A DNA stretch of 64,000 nucleotides from Sphingobacterium prati (GCF_013167215.1 NZ_JABJWY010000038.1:861700-925699), one strand, 5' to 3'. Shown: positions 17,914-26,153, numbered from the stretch's first letter. Notes: a model not told the origin generated them from the letters alone. Program-made: numbers and translations.

Positions 17914-20372
17914 TATTTCGCTAATTTTCGTTTTTCCTCTCTATTCCGTCTGACAATAGACATGATAAAACCAATGGTCATGACAATTGTTCCACACCAA
18001 AAGAAGTTGATGTATGGGAATTTGATTGCCTTAAAGACCACCCATTTTTTCTCCGGTAGCGGTTTTTGGTAGACCATGATTTCTAGCTTATCCTTATCTG
18101 GTTTGATTCCTGTAAACCTAAATTTGAGGCCTTGATCAGTCACATCTTTGTTGAAATCATAGACTCCACCATCCTTGATCAAATAAACAGGTTGCACCTC
18201 ATATTGTTTATTATCTGCTGCAAAGACCTTTATTTTCAGTCCAACCATTACATCGTTGGGGCCTTTCGGGATTTTTTCGAGCTGTGCTTCCTTGTTAAGA
18301 CCTTCAATTACATAGTAACCATTGCGGTAACGTAAGGTATCGCCAATATTGACCTGATAGGTCGCAGGTTCTTCATAATCTTCAAACCCCGTTTTCTCTT
18401 CGGCAGATACTTTTGCGTGCTGTGCCTGACTTTCGGCAGCCGCAGCAGTAATTAAGGTATATACGTCATGTGTAATATAATGTTTAGTTGCCGGAGTACC
18501 GATCAAACCACCCATTTTGGCATTGTTTTGCGCGAAAGGTTGTAGAATAAATTCTTCTTTCACTTTACCCGATTCCTCATCGACACGTTCGTATTTGATT
18601 TTGTAATACGTATTTGGTGCAACAATACTATCGCCGATATACGTGATTTTATATTCACCCATCTGTACCGGCTCGCCTTCGGTTAAAAATAGGTTTTCAC
18701 CAGGTTTTTCCACTTTGTCAAAGCCCGATACCGCGATGTATCCTGTATTGTTGACAGAGATAACTTCATTTGTAGCTGCGGCGATCATTGCTCCGATCAA
18801 CAGGAGGCCAAAACCGATATGCGCTACCGAGGATCCCGCCAATTTCCATTTACCTTTGACCGCATCGCCCAGTACCCGGATATTCGCCAGGATACAGAAA
18901 ATGCTGGCAAAAGTAATCAGGATATAGATCAGGTTGGTATAAGTTTTGGTAAAATAGGAAATAATTGCTGTCAGGATAATGGCTACAGCCAGCGATGCTA
19001 CAGTGGATGCTAAAAACTTGCGGCTATCGGTACGTTTGTATTTTAAGAACTGTGTAAATCCGGTCATAATCATGACGATAACCGCGAAGCCGGATTGCCA
19101 TTTATTATAATGTTGAATCGGCTCCAACGGTGGCGCTACCTTGGTGCCAAAAATCTTGTTGAATACCGGAATAGAAGTAGAGGCAATGATCTGTGCACAG
19201 GCAACAGTCAGTACCAAGGCACCGATAAATAACCAGAATTCCCTCGAATAGATATCTTCATCTTTTTCAGTAATAGGCATCTCTTTCTTTTTAACAACAA
19301 GAAAGACAACCATAATCGCTAAAAATGCAACGTTGAACAAGATCAACTGTCCGCTCATTCCCAAATCAGTAAACGAGTGAACGGAGGTTTCGCCAAGGAC
19401 ACCACTACGCGTCAGGTAAGATGCATAGATCACCAGCACAAAGCTGATCATCGCCAGAAATGTTGCTGTAAAATAAGAATGCCCTGAGTTTTTATAGGCA
19501 ATCATGACGTGTACCGCCGCGATCAAGGTAAACCAAGGAATGATGGATGCATTTTCTACAGGATCCCAAGCCCAGAATCCGCCAAAGTTAAGCGCTTCGT
19601 AAGCCCAGAATGAGCCCATGATAATACCAGCTCCCAAAATCATTACCGCAAATAAGGCCCATGGCAAAGCTGCATTGATCCATTCTTTGTAACGCTTGGT
19701 CCATAGGGCACCTGTTGCATAAGCAAAAGGAACAATCATCGAAGCAAAACCAAGGAATAAGGTCGGTGGGTGGATCACCATCCAATAATTCTGGAGAAGT
19801 GGATTTAAGCCATTACCGTCCGTGATCAACGATAGGTAGTTGGCTTGTTTTAAAATCGGAATATCCATTGCGTCACGCAACAGGATAAATGGCGAACTAC
19901 CGATACGTAATCCGAAAAGTTCCACACCAACGATCATGGATGCCAAAAAAGCTTGACAAAGCATCACGAAAGTCATCACGGAGCTTTCCCAGCTCTTTGC
20001 TTTAAACAACAATATTGCACCCAATACTGTTTGCCAGAACATCCATAGCCAAAAACTTCCTTCTTGTCCTTCCCAAAAACTGGAAATAATATAATAAGTG
20101 GGCAATGTCTTGGACGAGTGTGCCCATGCATAGTTGTACTCAAAAAGATGATTATAGATGATATAAAATAAGGTTGCACCGATTGCTACAACGGAGACTG
20201 CATTAATCCAGAATCCAATGCGCGCGATCTTTTTCCATGAAGTCTCTTCAGGGTTTTTAGTCGCAAAAAAATAGCCGATACAAGATAAAAGTGCGGCACC
20301 AAAGGAAAGAACAATAAAAAATTGTCCGATCTGCCCAGGTAGCAGGTGCTCACCAACGTAATTAACGTCCAT
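17913..20372 (-). CDS. ccsA: Cytochrome c biogenesis protein CcsA/CcmF-like (heme handling)
   Basis: This 819-residue polytopic membrane protein has about 14-15 transmembrane helices. The tryptophan-rich WWD domain reads NFGGFWAWDPVENASIIPW at about residues 262-280, preceded by the heme-ligand region MVIHPPTLFLGF (His about 201). A second His is in AAVHVMIAYK. A periplasmic soluble domain lies near the C-terminus. These are features of CcmF/CcsA proteins that present heme for covalent attachment to apocytochrome c. The position right after ccmE (20-nt gap) supports a System I-type role. CcmA-D, CcmG and CcmH are not in the window. The symbol follows common Bacteroidota usage; ccmF would be an equally fair name. 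Confidence 0.9.
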   Translation of the reverse strand: MDVNYVGEHLLPGQIGQFFIVLSFGAALLSCIGYFFATKNPEETSWKKIARIGFWINAVSVVAIGATLFYIIYNHLFEYNYAWAHSSKTLPTYYIISSFWEGQEGSFWLWMFWQTVLGAILLFKAKSWESSVMTFVMLCQAFLASMIVGVELFGLRIGSSPFILLRDAMDIPILKQANYLSLITDGNGLNPLLQNYWMVIHPPTLFLGFASMIVPFAYATGALWTKRYKEWINAALPWALFAVMILGAGIIMGSFWAYEALNFGGFWAWDPVENASIIPWFTLIAAVHVMIAYKNSGHSYFTATFLAMISFVLVIYASYLTRSGVLGETSVHSFTDLGMSGQLILFNVAFLAIMVVFLVVKKKEMPITEKDEDIYSREFWLFIGALVLTVACAQIIASTSIPVFNKIFGTKVAPPLEPIQHYNKWQSGFAVIVMIMTGFTQFLKYKRTDSRKFLASTVASLAVAIILTAIISYFTKTYTNLIYILITFASIFCILANIRVLGDAVKGKWKLAGSSVAHIGFGLLLIGAMIAAATNEVISVNNTGYIAVSGFDKVEKPGENLFLTEGEPVQMGEYKITYIGDSIVAPNTYYKIKYERVDEESGKVKEEFILQPFAQNNAKMGGLIGTPATKHYITHDVYTLITAAAAESQAQHAKVSAEEKTGFEDYEEPATYQVNIGDTLRYRNGYYVIEGLNKEAQLEKIPKGPNDVMVGLKIKVFAADNKQYEVQPVYLIKDGGVYDFNKDVTDQGLKFRFTGIKPDKDKLEIMVYQKPLPEKKWVVFKAIKFPYINFFWCGTIVMTIGFIMSIVRRNREEKRKLAK

Positions 20373-20392
20373 TGAAAAATTGATTTTACAAA

Positions 20393-20800
20393 TTAATTAT
20401 TGAAAGCTGTGGCATTGATTTCAGTGACGACCGATTTATCGTTATATTTCGATGGACACTTCATCAATATTTTGCTTGCTCTAAACACATTTCCGTCCAT
20501 TTTGCCAGTCAACACAATTTGTTCCGAACGCTCAATGTCCTGCGGTTTTGCACCTCTGAAGACAACCTCGCACTCTGTACCGTCATTATCGTACATGAAA
20601 AAGCTGAATTTGTTGGCATCAGTCTTCGGATCATAGTGAAGCGCCTTATCTTTGTTTAGTTGGCCGACCACATATAGTTCTGTTTTCTTTTCTTTTGCCT
20701 CGGTAAATGTCGAGTAGGTACTTGAATCCGTGTAGATGACAAGTATCATGGCAATAGCCACAGCAATAATAGCGATTAGAATGATGGAACTTTTTTTCAT
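20393..20800 (-). CDS. ccmE: Cytochrome c maturation protein CcmE, Cys-type (CxxxY) heme chaperone
   Basis: This 135-residue protein has one N-terminal membrane anchor (SSIILIAIIAVAIAMILVIY) and an OB-fold periplasmic domain (YVVGQLNKDKALHYDP, FFMYDNDGTECEVVFRGAKPQD, IVLTGKMDGNVFRASKILMKCPSKYND). In classical CcmE the heme-binding His lies in HDENY. Here the aligned residues are CPSKY (C115, Y119), the CxxxY variant known from some archaea and sulfate reducers. It heads a three-gene unit with the CcsA/CcmF-like and DUF2520 genes. A 30-bp motif shared with the symporter gene lies 34-63 nt before the start. Confidence 0.88.
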   Translation of the reverse strand: MKKSSIILIAIIAVAIAMILVIYTDSSTYSTFTEAKEKKTELYVVGQLNKDKALHYDPKTDANKFSFFMYDNDGTECEVVFRGAKPQDIERSEQIVLTGKMDGNVFRASKILMKCPSKYNDKSVVTEINATAFNN

Positions 20801-20833
20801 TACTTTATTATTTATTATGCGTTCATTTGCTTT

Positions 20834-20863
20834 GGTATAAATGAACCCGTTTACTCATTAAAT
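20834..20863 (-). repeat. 30-bp conserved motif, copy A (upstream of ccmE)
   Basis: On the plus strand it opens GGTATAAATGA and closes ATTAAAT. It matches 23557-23586 at 25 of 30 positions. Both copies lie upstream of minus-strand genes in the same orientation; the centre (TGA..., TTACTCA) is partly dyad-symmetric. A regulator-binding site is the likeliest reading. Confidence 0.55.
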
Positions 20864-21158
20864 TAGTTCAGCAAAGAGACTATCATCGGCAATTGTTCGG
20901 ATCATGGTCTGAACAGGTTAAAACTTATGACAGTTTCGTTGGGATTATTTATTTATGCATTGGTGCCGGCCTTCTGTAATTTTCATGTTTCCCCAAGCAT
21001 ATTCACATCAATGAGCACATACCTGCGATCATTTTGACAAAAGCTGACACTTAATCGAATGCAAAATTACAAATAGATTTGCGAAGAAAGGAATAATGCA
21101 ACTTTTCGACATTATTTATATTTGTTCTAAATAGATCGCTGTGGCTGAAAAAATAAGG

Positions 21159-21166
21159 TATATTTG
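21159..21166 (+). promoter_or_regulatory. Candidate -7 element for the LpxR-like gene
   Basis: TATATTTG is a full match to TAnnTTTG, with an expected leader of about 75 nt. The -33 box is weak. Confidence 0.4.
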
Positions 21167-21246
21167 GATGCTTTTGAATAATTTAAGTTGAGATTTAATA
21201 TTTTGTCGCAGTTTATATCGCATGAATTTTACAATTGCCTGTTAAT

Positions 21247-22206
21247 ATGAGTGTTGCTTTGCGGTCTTTACTGCTCTTGTATGGAATTATATTTCCTTTT
21301 TTTTTGGTTTTTGGGCAGGTGGGTTTGCGCAACCAGGAACTTTCTCTTCAGAATGATAACGATGTCTATCTATTGATTGGCCAGGACCGGTATTATACCA
21401 ATGGTATCAATGTCAATTATCGTATAGCACTGCCACCGCGTAGCGGATCGGAAGTTTCAAATACCGTATTGGACTTTGAACTTGGGCAGCGTATCTACAA
21501 TGGGATTAGTATGATAGATTATCGTCGGCAAAATAAGAAATACGACCGGCCTTTTGCGGGGTATCTTTACCTAAGTGCAGCTGGGACTCGTTTTTTGAAA
21601 AGCGAGCAGGTGGTTGAACTTAAGGTAGAGCTGGGGCAGATTGGCTCTAGGTCGTATGGTGAGGAAGCACAGAAGTTTATCCATCACCTTTTTGGAATGT
21701 ACGAAGCTACGGGTTGGGAGACGGAGCTGAGCAATGCCTTTGGTGTGGATTTGCAGGTGAAATATCTAAAGGGAATTTATCGGAATCAGTCTCAATCTTT
21801 TGACCTCGGTGTCATGGGACGGGGTGCCTTGGGGATGAACAATACCAACGTGGAAGCTGGAATCCCAATTCGTGCGGGGCGGCTCAAACCCTACCATGCG
21901 TCGACGTTTACACATGGACATTTGACGCAGGCCAGAGGTAAGGACGAGCAAGAATGGTATTTTGTTTATCAACCTAGTTTAGTACGGGTATTTTATAATT
22001 CAACGATAACAGGCGGATTGGGAAAAGACGATCCTATCGGAGAATTATACCGTATTGAACCCTGGATGCTGAGTCACCGAGTGGGTTTCAGCTGGTCCAA
22101 CCACAAGGTTAATTACGGTATCAATTATATTTTCAATTCCAAGGAACTCAAGTCTATCTTTCATCGGCATCAATACGGACAACTATTTTTTGCTTACCGC
22201 TTTTAA
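21247..22206 (+). CDS. Lipid A deacylase LpxR family protein
   Basis: This is an outer-membrane beta-barrel hydrolase that removes 3'-acyloxyacyl chains from lipid A in characterised members. From the ATG at 21247 (319 aa) there is a signal peptide (SLLLLYGIIFPFFLVFGQ). Then come the family signature ELSLQNDNDVYLLIGQDRYYTNGINVNY and the later AGYLYLSAAGTRFL and ETELSNAFGVDLQVKYLKG, ending in an aromatic FFAYRF typical of barrels. A TTG at 21235 would add four residues. It is convergent with the symporter gene; the two stop codons overlap in TTAA. Confidence 0.85.
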   Translation: MSVALRSLLLLYGIIFPFFLVFGQVGLRNQELSLQNDNDVYLLIGQDRYYTNGINVNYRIALPPRSGSEVSNTVLDFELGQRIYNGISMIDYRRQNKKYDRPFAGYLYLSAAGTRFLKSEQVVELKVELGQIGSRSYGEEAQKFIHHLFGMYEATGWETELSNAFGVDLQVKYLKGIYRNQSQSFDLGVMGRGALGMNNTNVEAGIPIRAGRLKPYHASTFTHGHLTQARGKDEQEWYFVYQPSLVRVFYNSTITGGLGKDDPIGELYRIEPWMLSHRVGFSWSNHKVNYGINYIFNSKELKSIFHRHQYGQLFFAYRF

Positions 22207-23462
22207 CCATTGTTAACCATGCTTTCAGCCATTGGATCCGATAACTTCTGCCCGATAAGCCTGGTGGTCAACATGGCGGCAACCGTATCGCCGGTAGCGT
22301 TGAGCATCGTTGCCAGGGGATCTACCAATGTCGCAATAATCATAATGGAAGGAATGACTTCTGTCGGCATTTGATAGACCGATATAATGAGCATTTCGCC
22401 GATATACCCACCGTTTGGAATACCGCCAGCGACAATGCTGACCAATAAAGTGATCCCAACGGCCATCATCAGATTGCTCGGTTCGAAAAATTCTTGGCCA
22501 CTTAACAATAGCGCAATATAAATTTTAAAGATACAAGCGATGGCTGAACCATGTTTATGCAAGGTTGTTCCCAAAGGGATAACGACACTTGCGACGGTAT
22601 CGGGGACACCGATTTCTTTTGCTGCCAGTAAGTTGGCCGGCATGGTTGCGAGGCTGCTGCAGCTGCTGAGTGCAGTCAGTGAAGGTAAAATATTATTCTT
22701 CCAGTAGCGTTTGACACCTTTGATACCAAATGCTAGGAAAGCAAATAGACTAAATATTGTAAAGAAATAGATGAGACCGAAAACGTAATAAAGGCCGATG
22801 GGTTTGGCATAGAATCCAAAGAGCTGTGGGCCAAGTGTACCGACCTGATAAGCAAAATAAGCACCCAAGCCGATCGGAGCCAGATGCATTACCATGACCA
22901 ATAAATTTCCCATTACGGCATTTCCTGAGTTGATAAATTTTCGGAACATATCAGCTGAAGTACCAGATCTGCGTGTGGCGATACCCACCAAGAATGAAAA
23001 TATAACAAAAGCCAGCATATTCTGTCGGGACAATAAACTGGAAAATTCACTAACGGTCAGGAATCGGACCATTTTTTCACCCCAGGAGTCCTGTAGGGTT
23101 GTGTCGATAATATCCTTTGTTTGTTCGATAGGAAGATCAGAACTCACGGGAAACAGGTAGAGAAAGGCCACACTCGTCACACCGGCAACAATAATACCGA
23201 TTACAAATACAAGTGACATCATGCCGATGATACGGCCCAATACGCTATCTCCTTCAATATTGGCTACGGATGAGGCTATTGCAAAAAAGACCAGCGGTAT
23301 GACGCTGACAAAGAGCAGATTTAGAAAGATATCCCCAATGGGCTTCAGGTTATTCACAAAATGTGGGAAAAAGATCCCAATTAAACTCCCGATACTGATG
23401 CCAAGAAGCAATAATAGGATGCTGCCATAGTTCCGTATAAAAGTTTTTGCTGAATATTCCAT
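22203..23462 (-). CDS. Dicarboxylate/amino acid:cation symporter (DAACS family)
   Basis: This 419-residue inner-membrane symporter of the GltP/DctA family has about 8-10 hydrophobic segments. Hallmarks are LSSCSSLATMPANLLAAKEIGV (serine-rich hairpin HP1), PLGTTLHKHGSAIACIFKIYIA, and GGIPNGGYIGEMLII (HP2), followed by DPLATMLNATGDTVAAML with the NxxxD-type substrate/Na+ site. It imports C4-dicarboxylates or acidic or neutral amino acids; the exact substrate is not determinable. A shared 30-bp motif lies 95-124 nt before its start, as it does before ccmE. Confidence 0.9.
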   Translation of the reverse strand: MEYSAKTFIRNYGSILLLLLGISIGSLIGIFFPHFVNNLKPIGDIFLNLLFVSVIPLVFFAIASSVANIEGDSVLGRIIGMMSLVFVIGIIVAGVTSVAFLYLFPVSSDLPIEQTKDIIDTTLQDSWGEKMVRFLTVSEFSSLLSRQNMLAFVIFSFLVGIATRRSGTSADMFRKFINSGNAVMGNLLVMVMHLAPIGLGAYFAYQVGTLGPQLFGFYAKPIGLYYVFGLIYFFTIFSLFAFLAFGIKGVKRYWKNNILPSLTALSSCSSLATMPANLLAAKEIGVPDTVASVVIPLGTTLHKHGSAIACIFKIYIALLLSGQEFFEPSNLMMAVGITLLVSIVAGGIPNGGYIGEMLIISVYQMPTEVIPSIMIIATLVDPLATMLNATGDTVAAMLTTRLIGQKLSDPMAESMVNNG

Positions 23463-23556
23463 TAGGTTCTGTGATTGTTTCGTGTTTACGATGCTAAAAT
23501 AATCTTTTTATCCTATTATTTCATCGTTTAAATTATTTGTATATGCTGGTCTCATC

Positions 23557-23586
23557 GGTATAAATGAGTACGCTTACTGATTAAAT
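23557..23586 (-). repeat. 30-bp conserved motif, copy B (upstream of symporter)
   Basis: It has the same start (GGTATAAATGA) and end (ATTAAAT) as copy A, with 25 of 30 identities overall. The centre TGAGTA-CGCT-TACTGA is more clearly dyad-symmetric in this copy. Confidence 0.55.
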
Positions 23587-23621
23587 AATATTTTAAGGTA
23601 TTTGTGCGTTCCATTTCGTTC

Positions 23622-23655
23622 AAACCACCCAGGTTTGAATAAATCCTGGTGGTTT
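23622..23655. other. Hairpin-forming inverted repeat
   Basis: AAACCACCCAGG and CCTGGTGGTTT pair with one bulged C around an 11-nt loop. There is no T-run on either side, and both neighbouring genes point away. It is therefore not an ordinary terminator. Confidence 0.5.
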
Positions 23656-23715
23656 ATTTCAATTGCTTATGAAGGCCCATATAAAGATTTACTGGAATTA
23701 TTCCGGCCAGCTTTT

Positions 23716-23723
23716 TATCTTTG
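23716..23723 (+). promoter_or_regulatory. Candidate -7 element for mnmD
   Basis: TATCTTTG is a perfect -7 sequence, about 150 nt before the chosen start. The -33 region has only TTTACTGG. Confidence 0.4.
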
Positions 23724-23872
23724 AGGGGATATACGTTACAAAAGATTACTTCTGTTAGACCAGCGGGGAAATTTGCGCAAATTTTGTGTCCTGCGGGCGC
23801 AATAGTTTATGGGAATCTGCTCCCAAAGCATATTGAAATGAAGTGTATGAAAGAATAGTGAATTTATCAATA

Positions 23873-24553
23873 ATGAGTATGACAAACATGGATTTTGTAA
23901 TAACAGGAGATGGCTCGAAGACATTGTATAATGCGGAGATAGGCGAATGTTACCACTCGAAGCACGGTGCTGTTCAGGAAAGTAGGCATGTATTTATCAA
24001 AACCGGTTTGGATCACTATGTGCAACAGACAGGAGCGCTGGATGTCGCTATCTTAGAAGTTGGATTTGGGACGGGGCTTAACTTTCTGCAAACAGCAGAC
24101 TACATCCGGGACAAATCATTTCGGGTGGATTATGTGGGCATCGAAGGTTTTCCGTTACCGCTGGACACCATTGCTGCAACAGGATACGATGAGACTGTGG
24201 ATGCAGGAGTTTGGTCAGCCTATGTGAATAACTACGAAGGCGCATTGCAGCAGTCCGTCAGAATTCACGAGCGGTTACAGCTTCACATTGCGCATACGTT
24301 ATTGATGGATTTTGATTCCGAAAAAAGATTCGATGTCTTATATTTTGACGCCTTTGCAGCTGTCCATCAGCCTGAGATGTGGAGTGATCTGGCACTGGGG
24401 CACATTGCACAATTCGTAAAGCCAGGAGGTGTCTTTGTCACCTATGCCATTACAGGCAACCTCAAACGCAGTATGAAATCTTTGGGATTTTCCATTGAGA
24501 AAGCTCCTGGAGCTCCGGGAAAAAGGGAAATGTTGCGTGCGACAAAGCAATGA
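23873..24553 (+). CDS. mnmD: tRNA (5-methylaminomethyl-2-thiouridine)(34)-methyltransferase MnmD
   Basis: MnmD is the SAM-dependent methyltransferase that completes mnm5s2U at the wobble position of some tRNAs (including Gln, Glu and Lys). Features are the N-terminal ITGDGSKTLYNAEIGECYHSKHGAVQESRHVF, the SAM-binding EVGFGTGLNFL (GxGTGxN type), DVLYFDAFAAVHQPEMWS, and GGVFVTYAITGNLKRSMKSLGF. Bacteroidota MnmD is a stand-alone domain of about 225 residues, unlike the bifunctional MnmC of Enterobacteria. Several ATGs are possible (23843, 23873, 23879, 23888); 23873 is chosen on length. tRNA-Gln genes, possible substrates, lie elsewhere in this window. Confidence 0.85.
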   Translation: MSMTNMDFVITGDGSKTLYNAEIGECYHSKHGAVQESRHVFIKTGLDHYVQQTGALDVAILEVGFGTGLNFLQTADYIRDKSFRVDYVGIEGFPLPLDTIAATGYDETVDAGVWSAYVNNYEGALQQSVRIHERLQLHIAHTLLMDFDSEKRFDVLYFDAFAAVHQPEMWSDLALGHIAQFVKPGGVFVTYAITGNLKRSMKSLGFSIEKAPGAPGKREMLRATKQ

Positions 24554-24654
24554 AAGTTGTTAAAACCTGATGATATAAAGTGGAAGATCACAAACGAAGC
24601 TGACCATATGAGGCCGCCATCTTTTTCTTCAATCTAAAGGAGACCTATAAAAAG

Positions 24655-24936
24655 ATGAATTGGCTTAAAAGCAAACAATTTGTTAATTTGTAAACAGTAA
24701 AAAACTATAGGATTGAAAATCCTGATAGCACTTATCGTAGGAAAATTTCACAGATCTTAGCTAAACAGAGCGAAACCAAGCTTACAAAAGCGAAAAAACT
24801 CATCTTTCGTGAATTAGAGGAATTTGAACGCAAAGGAAATTTTGTGGCGTATGTGGACGAGGGGGAGGAGTCTTATGATGTTAATATACAATTAGATAAA
24901 GATAATGTCATTGGCCATTCCTGTGATTGCGGCCGG
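24655..24936 (+). pseudogene. Remnant of a SWIM zinc-finger protein
   Basis: Read in one frame from 24655, the DNA gives a short start, an in-frame TAA at 24691-24693, then about 80 residues. These include KLTKAKKLIFREL, ERKGNFVAYVDEGEESYDV and HSCDCG. This resembles the stretch that leads into the CxC half of a SWIM zinc finger in Bacteroidota SWIM proteins. The second half (CxH) is missing: after CDCGRR the sequence runs into a different gene fragment. It is not expected to make a working protein. The family call is from recollection of the pattern, so it is moderate. Confidence 0.5.
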
Positions 24937-25297
24937 CGGCAGACTCAGCCGGTGGATGTACAAATCACCTCATATCGTCCAATCTTTGGATAAACGTGTC
25001 TTTGGTCTTATCTTTGACATAGGAGAGGTGTCAAATCTAAATTCAGAAGATATGAAAGCATACGAATTGAGCCTTAAGGATAAGAGGGATGCGGAAAGTA
25101 TTCGCCTTACAGCGGAACGTATAGGCATGGAAAAAGGCATGAAAAAGGGAATAGAAAAAGGTCGGCAAGAGGAGCGGGCAAAAGCTGAAGCCGAGAAACG
25201 AATCTCAGCCTTAAAGATGTTAAAGAGCGGTTTTGATTCCAAGGTCATAGCTGATATTATAGGATTGTCAATTGAGGAGATTGAGAAATTGAAATAG
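24905..25297 (+). pseudogene. C-terminal remnant of an Rpn-family (PD-(D/E)XK) recombination-promoting nuclease/transposase-like protein
   Basis: The 130-codon reading frame begins inside the SWIM remnant in another frame. From about residue 14 it reads LSRWMYKS, RVFGLIFDIGEVSNLNSEDMKAYE, a Lys/Glu/Arg-rich coiled coil (GMEKGMKKGIEKGRQEERAKAEAE), and a small C-terminal helix pair FDSKVIADIIGLSIEEIEKL. This is the C-terminal third of Rpn/PD-(D/E)XK proteins (normally about 280-320 aa). The nuclease core (D, ExK) is absent. A short product could still be translated from the ATG at 24905, but a nuclease function is excluded. Confidence 0.55.
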
Positions 25298-25387
25298 TGT
25301 GTTTAATTGAATAGCCTCTTTGGTGATATCAATAATAAACAATTAAGGTATTTCTTTCTCCAACGTGCCCATTCCTATATTTTGCTT

Positions 25388-26128
25388 TTAAGGTTCAATG
25401 ATAAATGCACCGACAATTGCCGCGGGATGCAGTTCTTTATTATTTAGTAGGGAATAATCTTCGCGAAATCGTTCGTAGTATTCGATATTCATTCCAATAA
25501 GTACGGTCTCCGCATCATGATCGCTCACATCAAATAGTAGTTCTTCCAATTCAACAGATCTAGAAGATGTTTGTAAGCATAAAGAAATCTGATGTTTGTG
25601 TATACGGACATAGATCTGTTTGTCGAAGTTGAATACCACAACCATCAGATTTATTTTCATGAGATTGCAGTATTTTGGGCGATGGATATCGTCTTGCATA
25701 TCAAATTTTGGGAACTGTATGGCAATTTGCTTTGTATCCAACAATTTTATTTCTGGGTCGAAATGCATGTAGTCGTGCATATGGCACTTGTCGTTGAATT
25801 GAAAGTTCACTAGTCGATCGATCTTTCCGCCACGGATAGTCTTTTCGCCCACAGGCGCTCTGTTGGGGCGGGTGACTCTTTTTAATTGGTTGATCAGGCG
25901 ATTGTGCATATTGCTATCGTGCAATTTAAGGTGCACTTGTCCCATTATATGTCGTATGCGGGATCCTGCGGTACTCGCATGACCAAAATCTATTGCAGCT
26001 GCTTTTGTGGCTTTCGTTTGTTTTGTTTTACGTCCTGGGCCAGTCTGCACAATAGTTTTTTCATTTGATTTTCGAAAGACAAGGTTCCCAACCAAGCCTT
26101 TCAAGTTACCGTTTTCTAGTATAGCCAT
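25388..26128 (-). CDS. Conserved hypothetical protein (246 aa, Bacteroidota lineage type)
   Basis: I do not recognise a named family. The N-terminus MAILENGNLKGLVGNLVFRKSNEKTIVQTGPGRKTKQTKATKAAAIDFG resembles a group of Sphingobacteriaceae hypothetical proteins that open with a GxxGNLVFyk-type strand and a basic segment. The rest is a mixed alpha/beta protein with no signal peptide, membrane segment or visible catalytic motif. It lies next to the broken SWIM/Rpn remnants and the 11-nt repeat arrays. In my recollection similar proteins also occur beside such repeats, which I cannot verify here. Function unknown. Confidence 0.6.
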   Translation of the reverse strand: MAILENGNLKGLVGNLVFRKSNEKTIVQTGPGRKTKQTKATKAAAIDFGHASTAGSRIRHIMGQVHLKLHDSNMHNRLINQLKRVTRPNRAPVGEKTIRGGKIDRLVNFQFNDKCHMHDYMHFDPEIKLLDTKQIAIQFPKFDMQDDIHRPKYCNLMKINLMVVVFNFDKQIYVRIHKHQISLCLQTSSRSVELEELLFDVSDHDAETVLIGMNIEYYERFREDYSLLNNKELHPAAIVGAFIIEP

Positions 26129-26153
26129 AGATTGAATTTAGGAAATTAAAATG

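Larger units (their letters stand above)
20801..21246. other. Divergent intergenic region, ccmE / lpxR-like
   Basis: There is no credible ORF in these 446 nt. It contains the shared 30-bp motif (20834-20863), a minus-strand TAATTTTG (21062-21069) that could serve ccmE, and a plus-strand TATATTTG (21159-21166) for the lpxR-like gene. Confidence 0.5.
23463..23872. other. Divergent intergenic region, symporter / mnmD
   Basis: This 410-nt spacer contains copy B of the 30-bp motif, an imperfect hairpin at 23622-23655, a TATCTTTG -7 element at 23716 and a 16-bp palindrome at 23769-23784. No ORF is supported. Confidence 0.5.

Noticed and set aside
20893..20912. Hairpin GTTCGGA / TCTGAAC upstream of ccmE
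   Set aside because: Only a 7-bp arm with one mismatch; too weak to separate from chance.
24905..25297. Functional Rpn nuclease or transposase
   Set aside because: The PD-(D/E)XK core is missing; only the C-terminal third remains.
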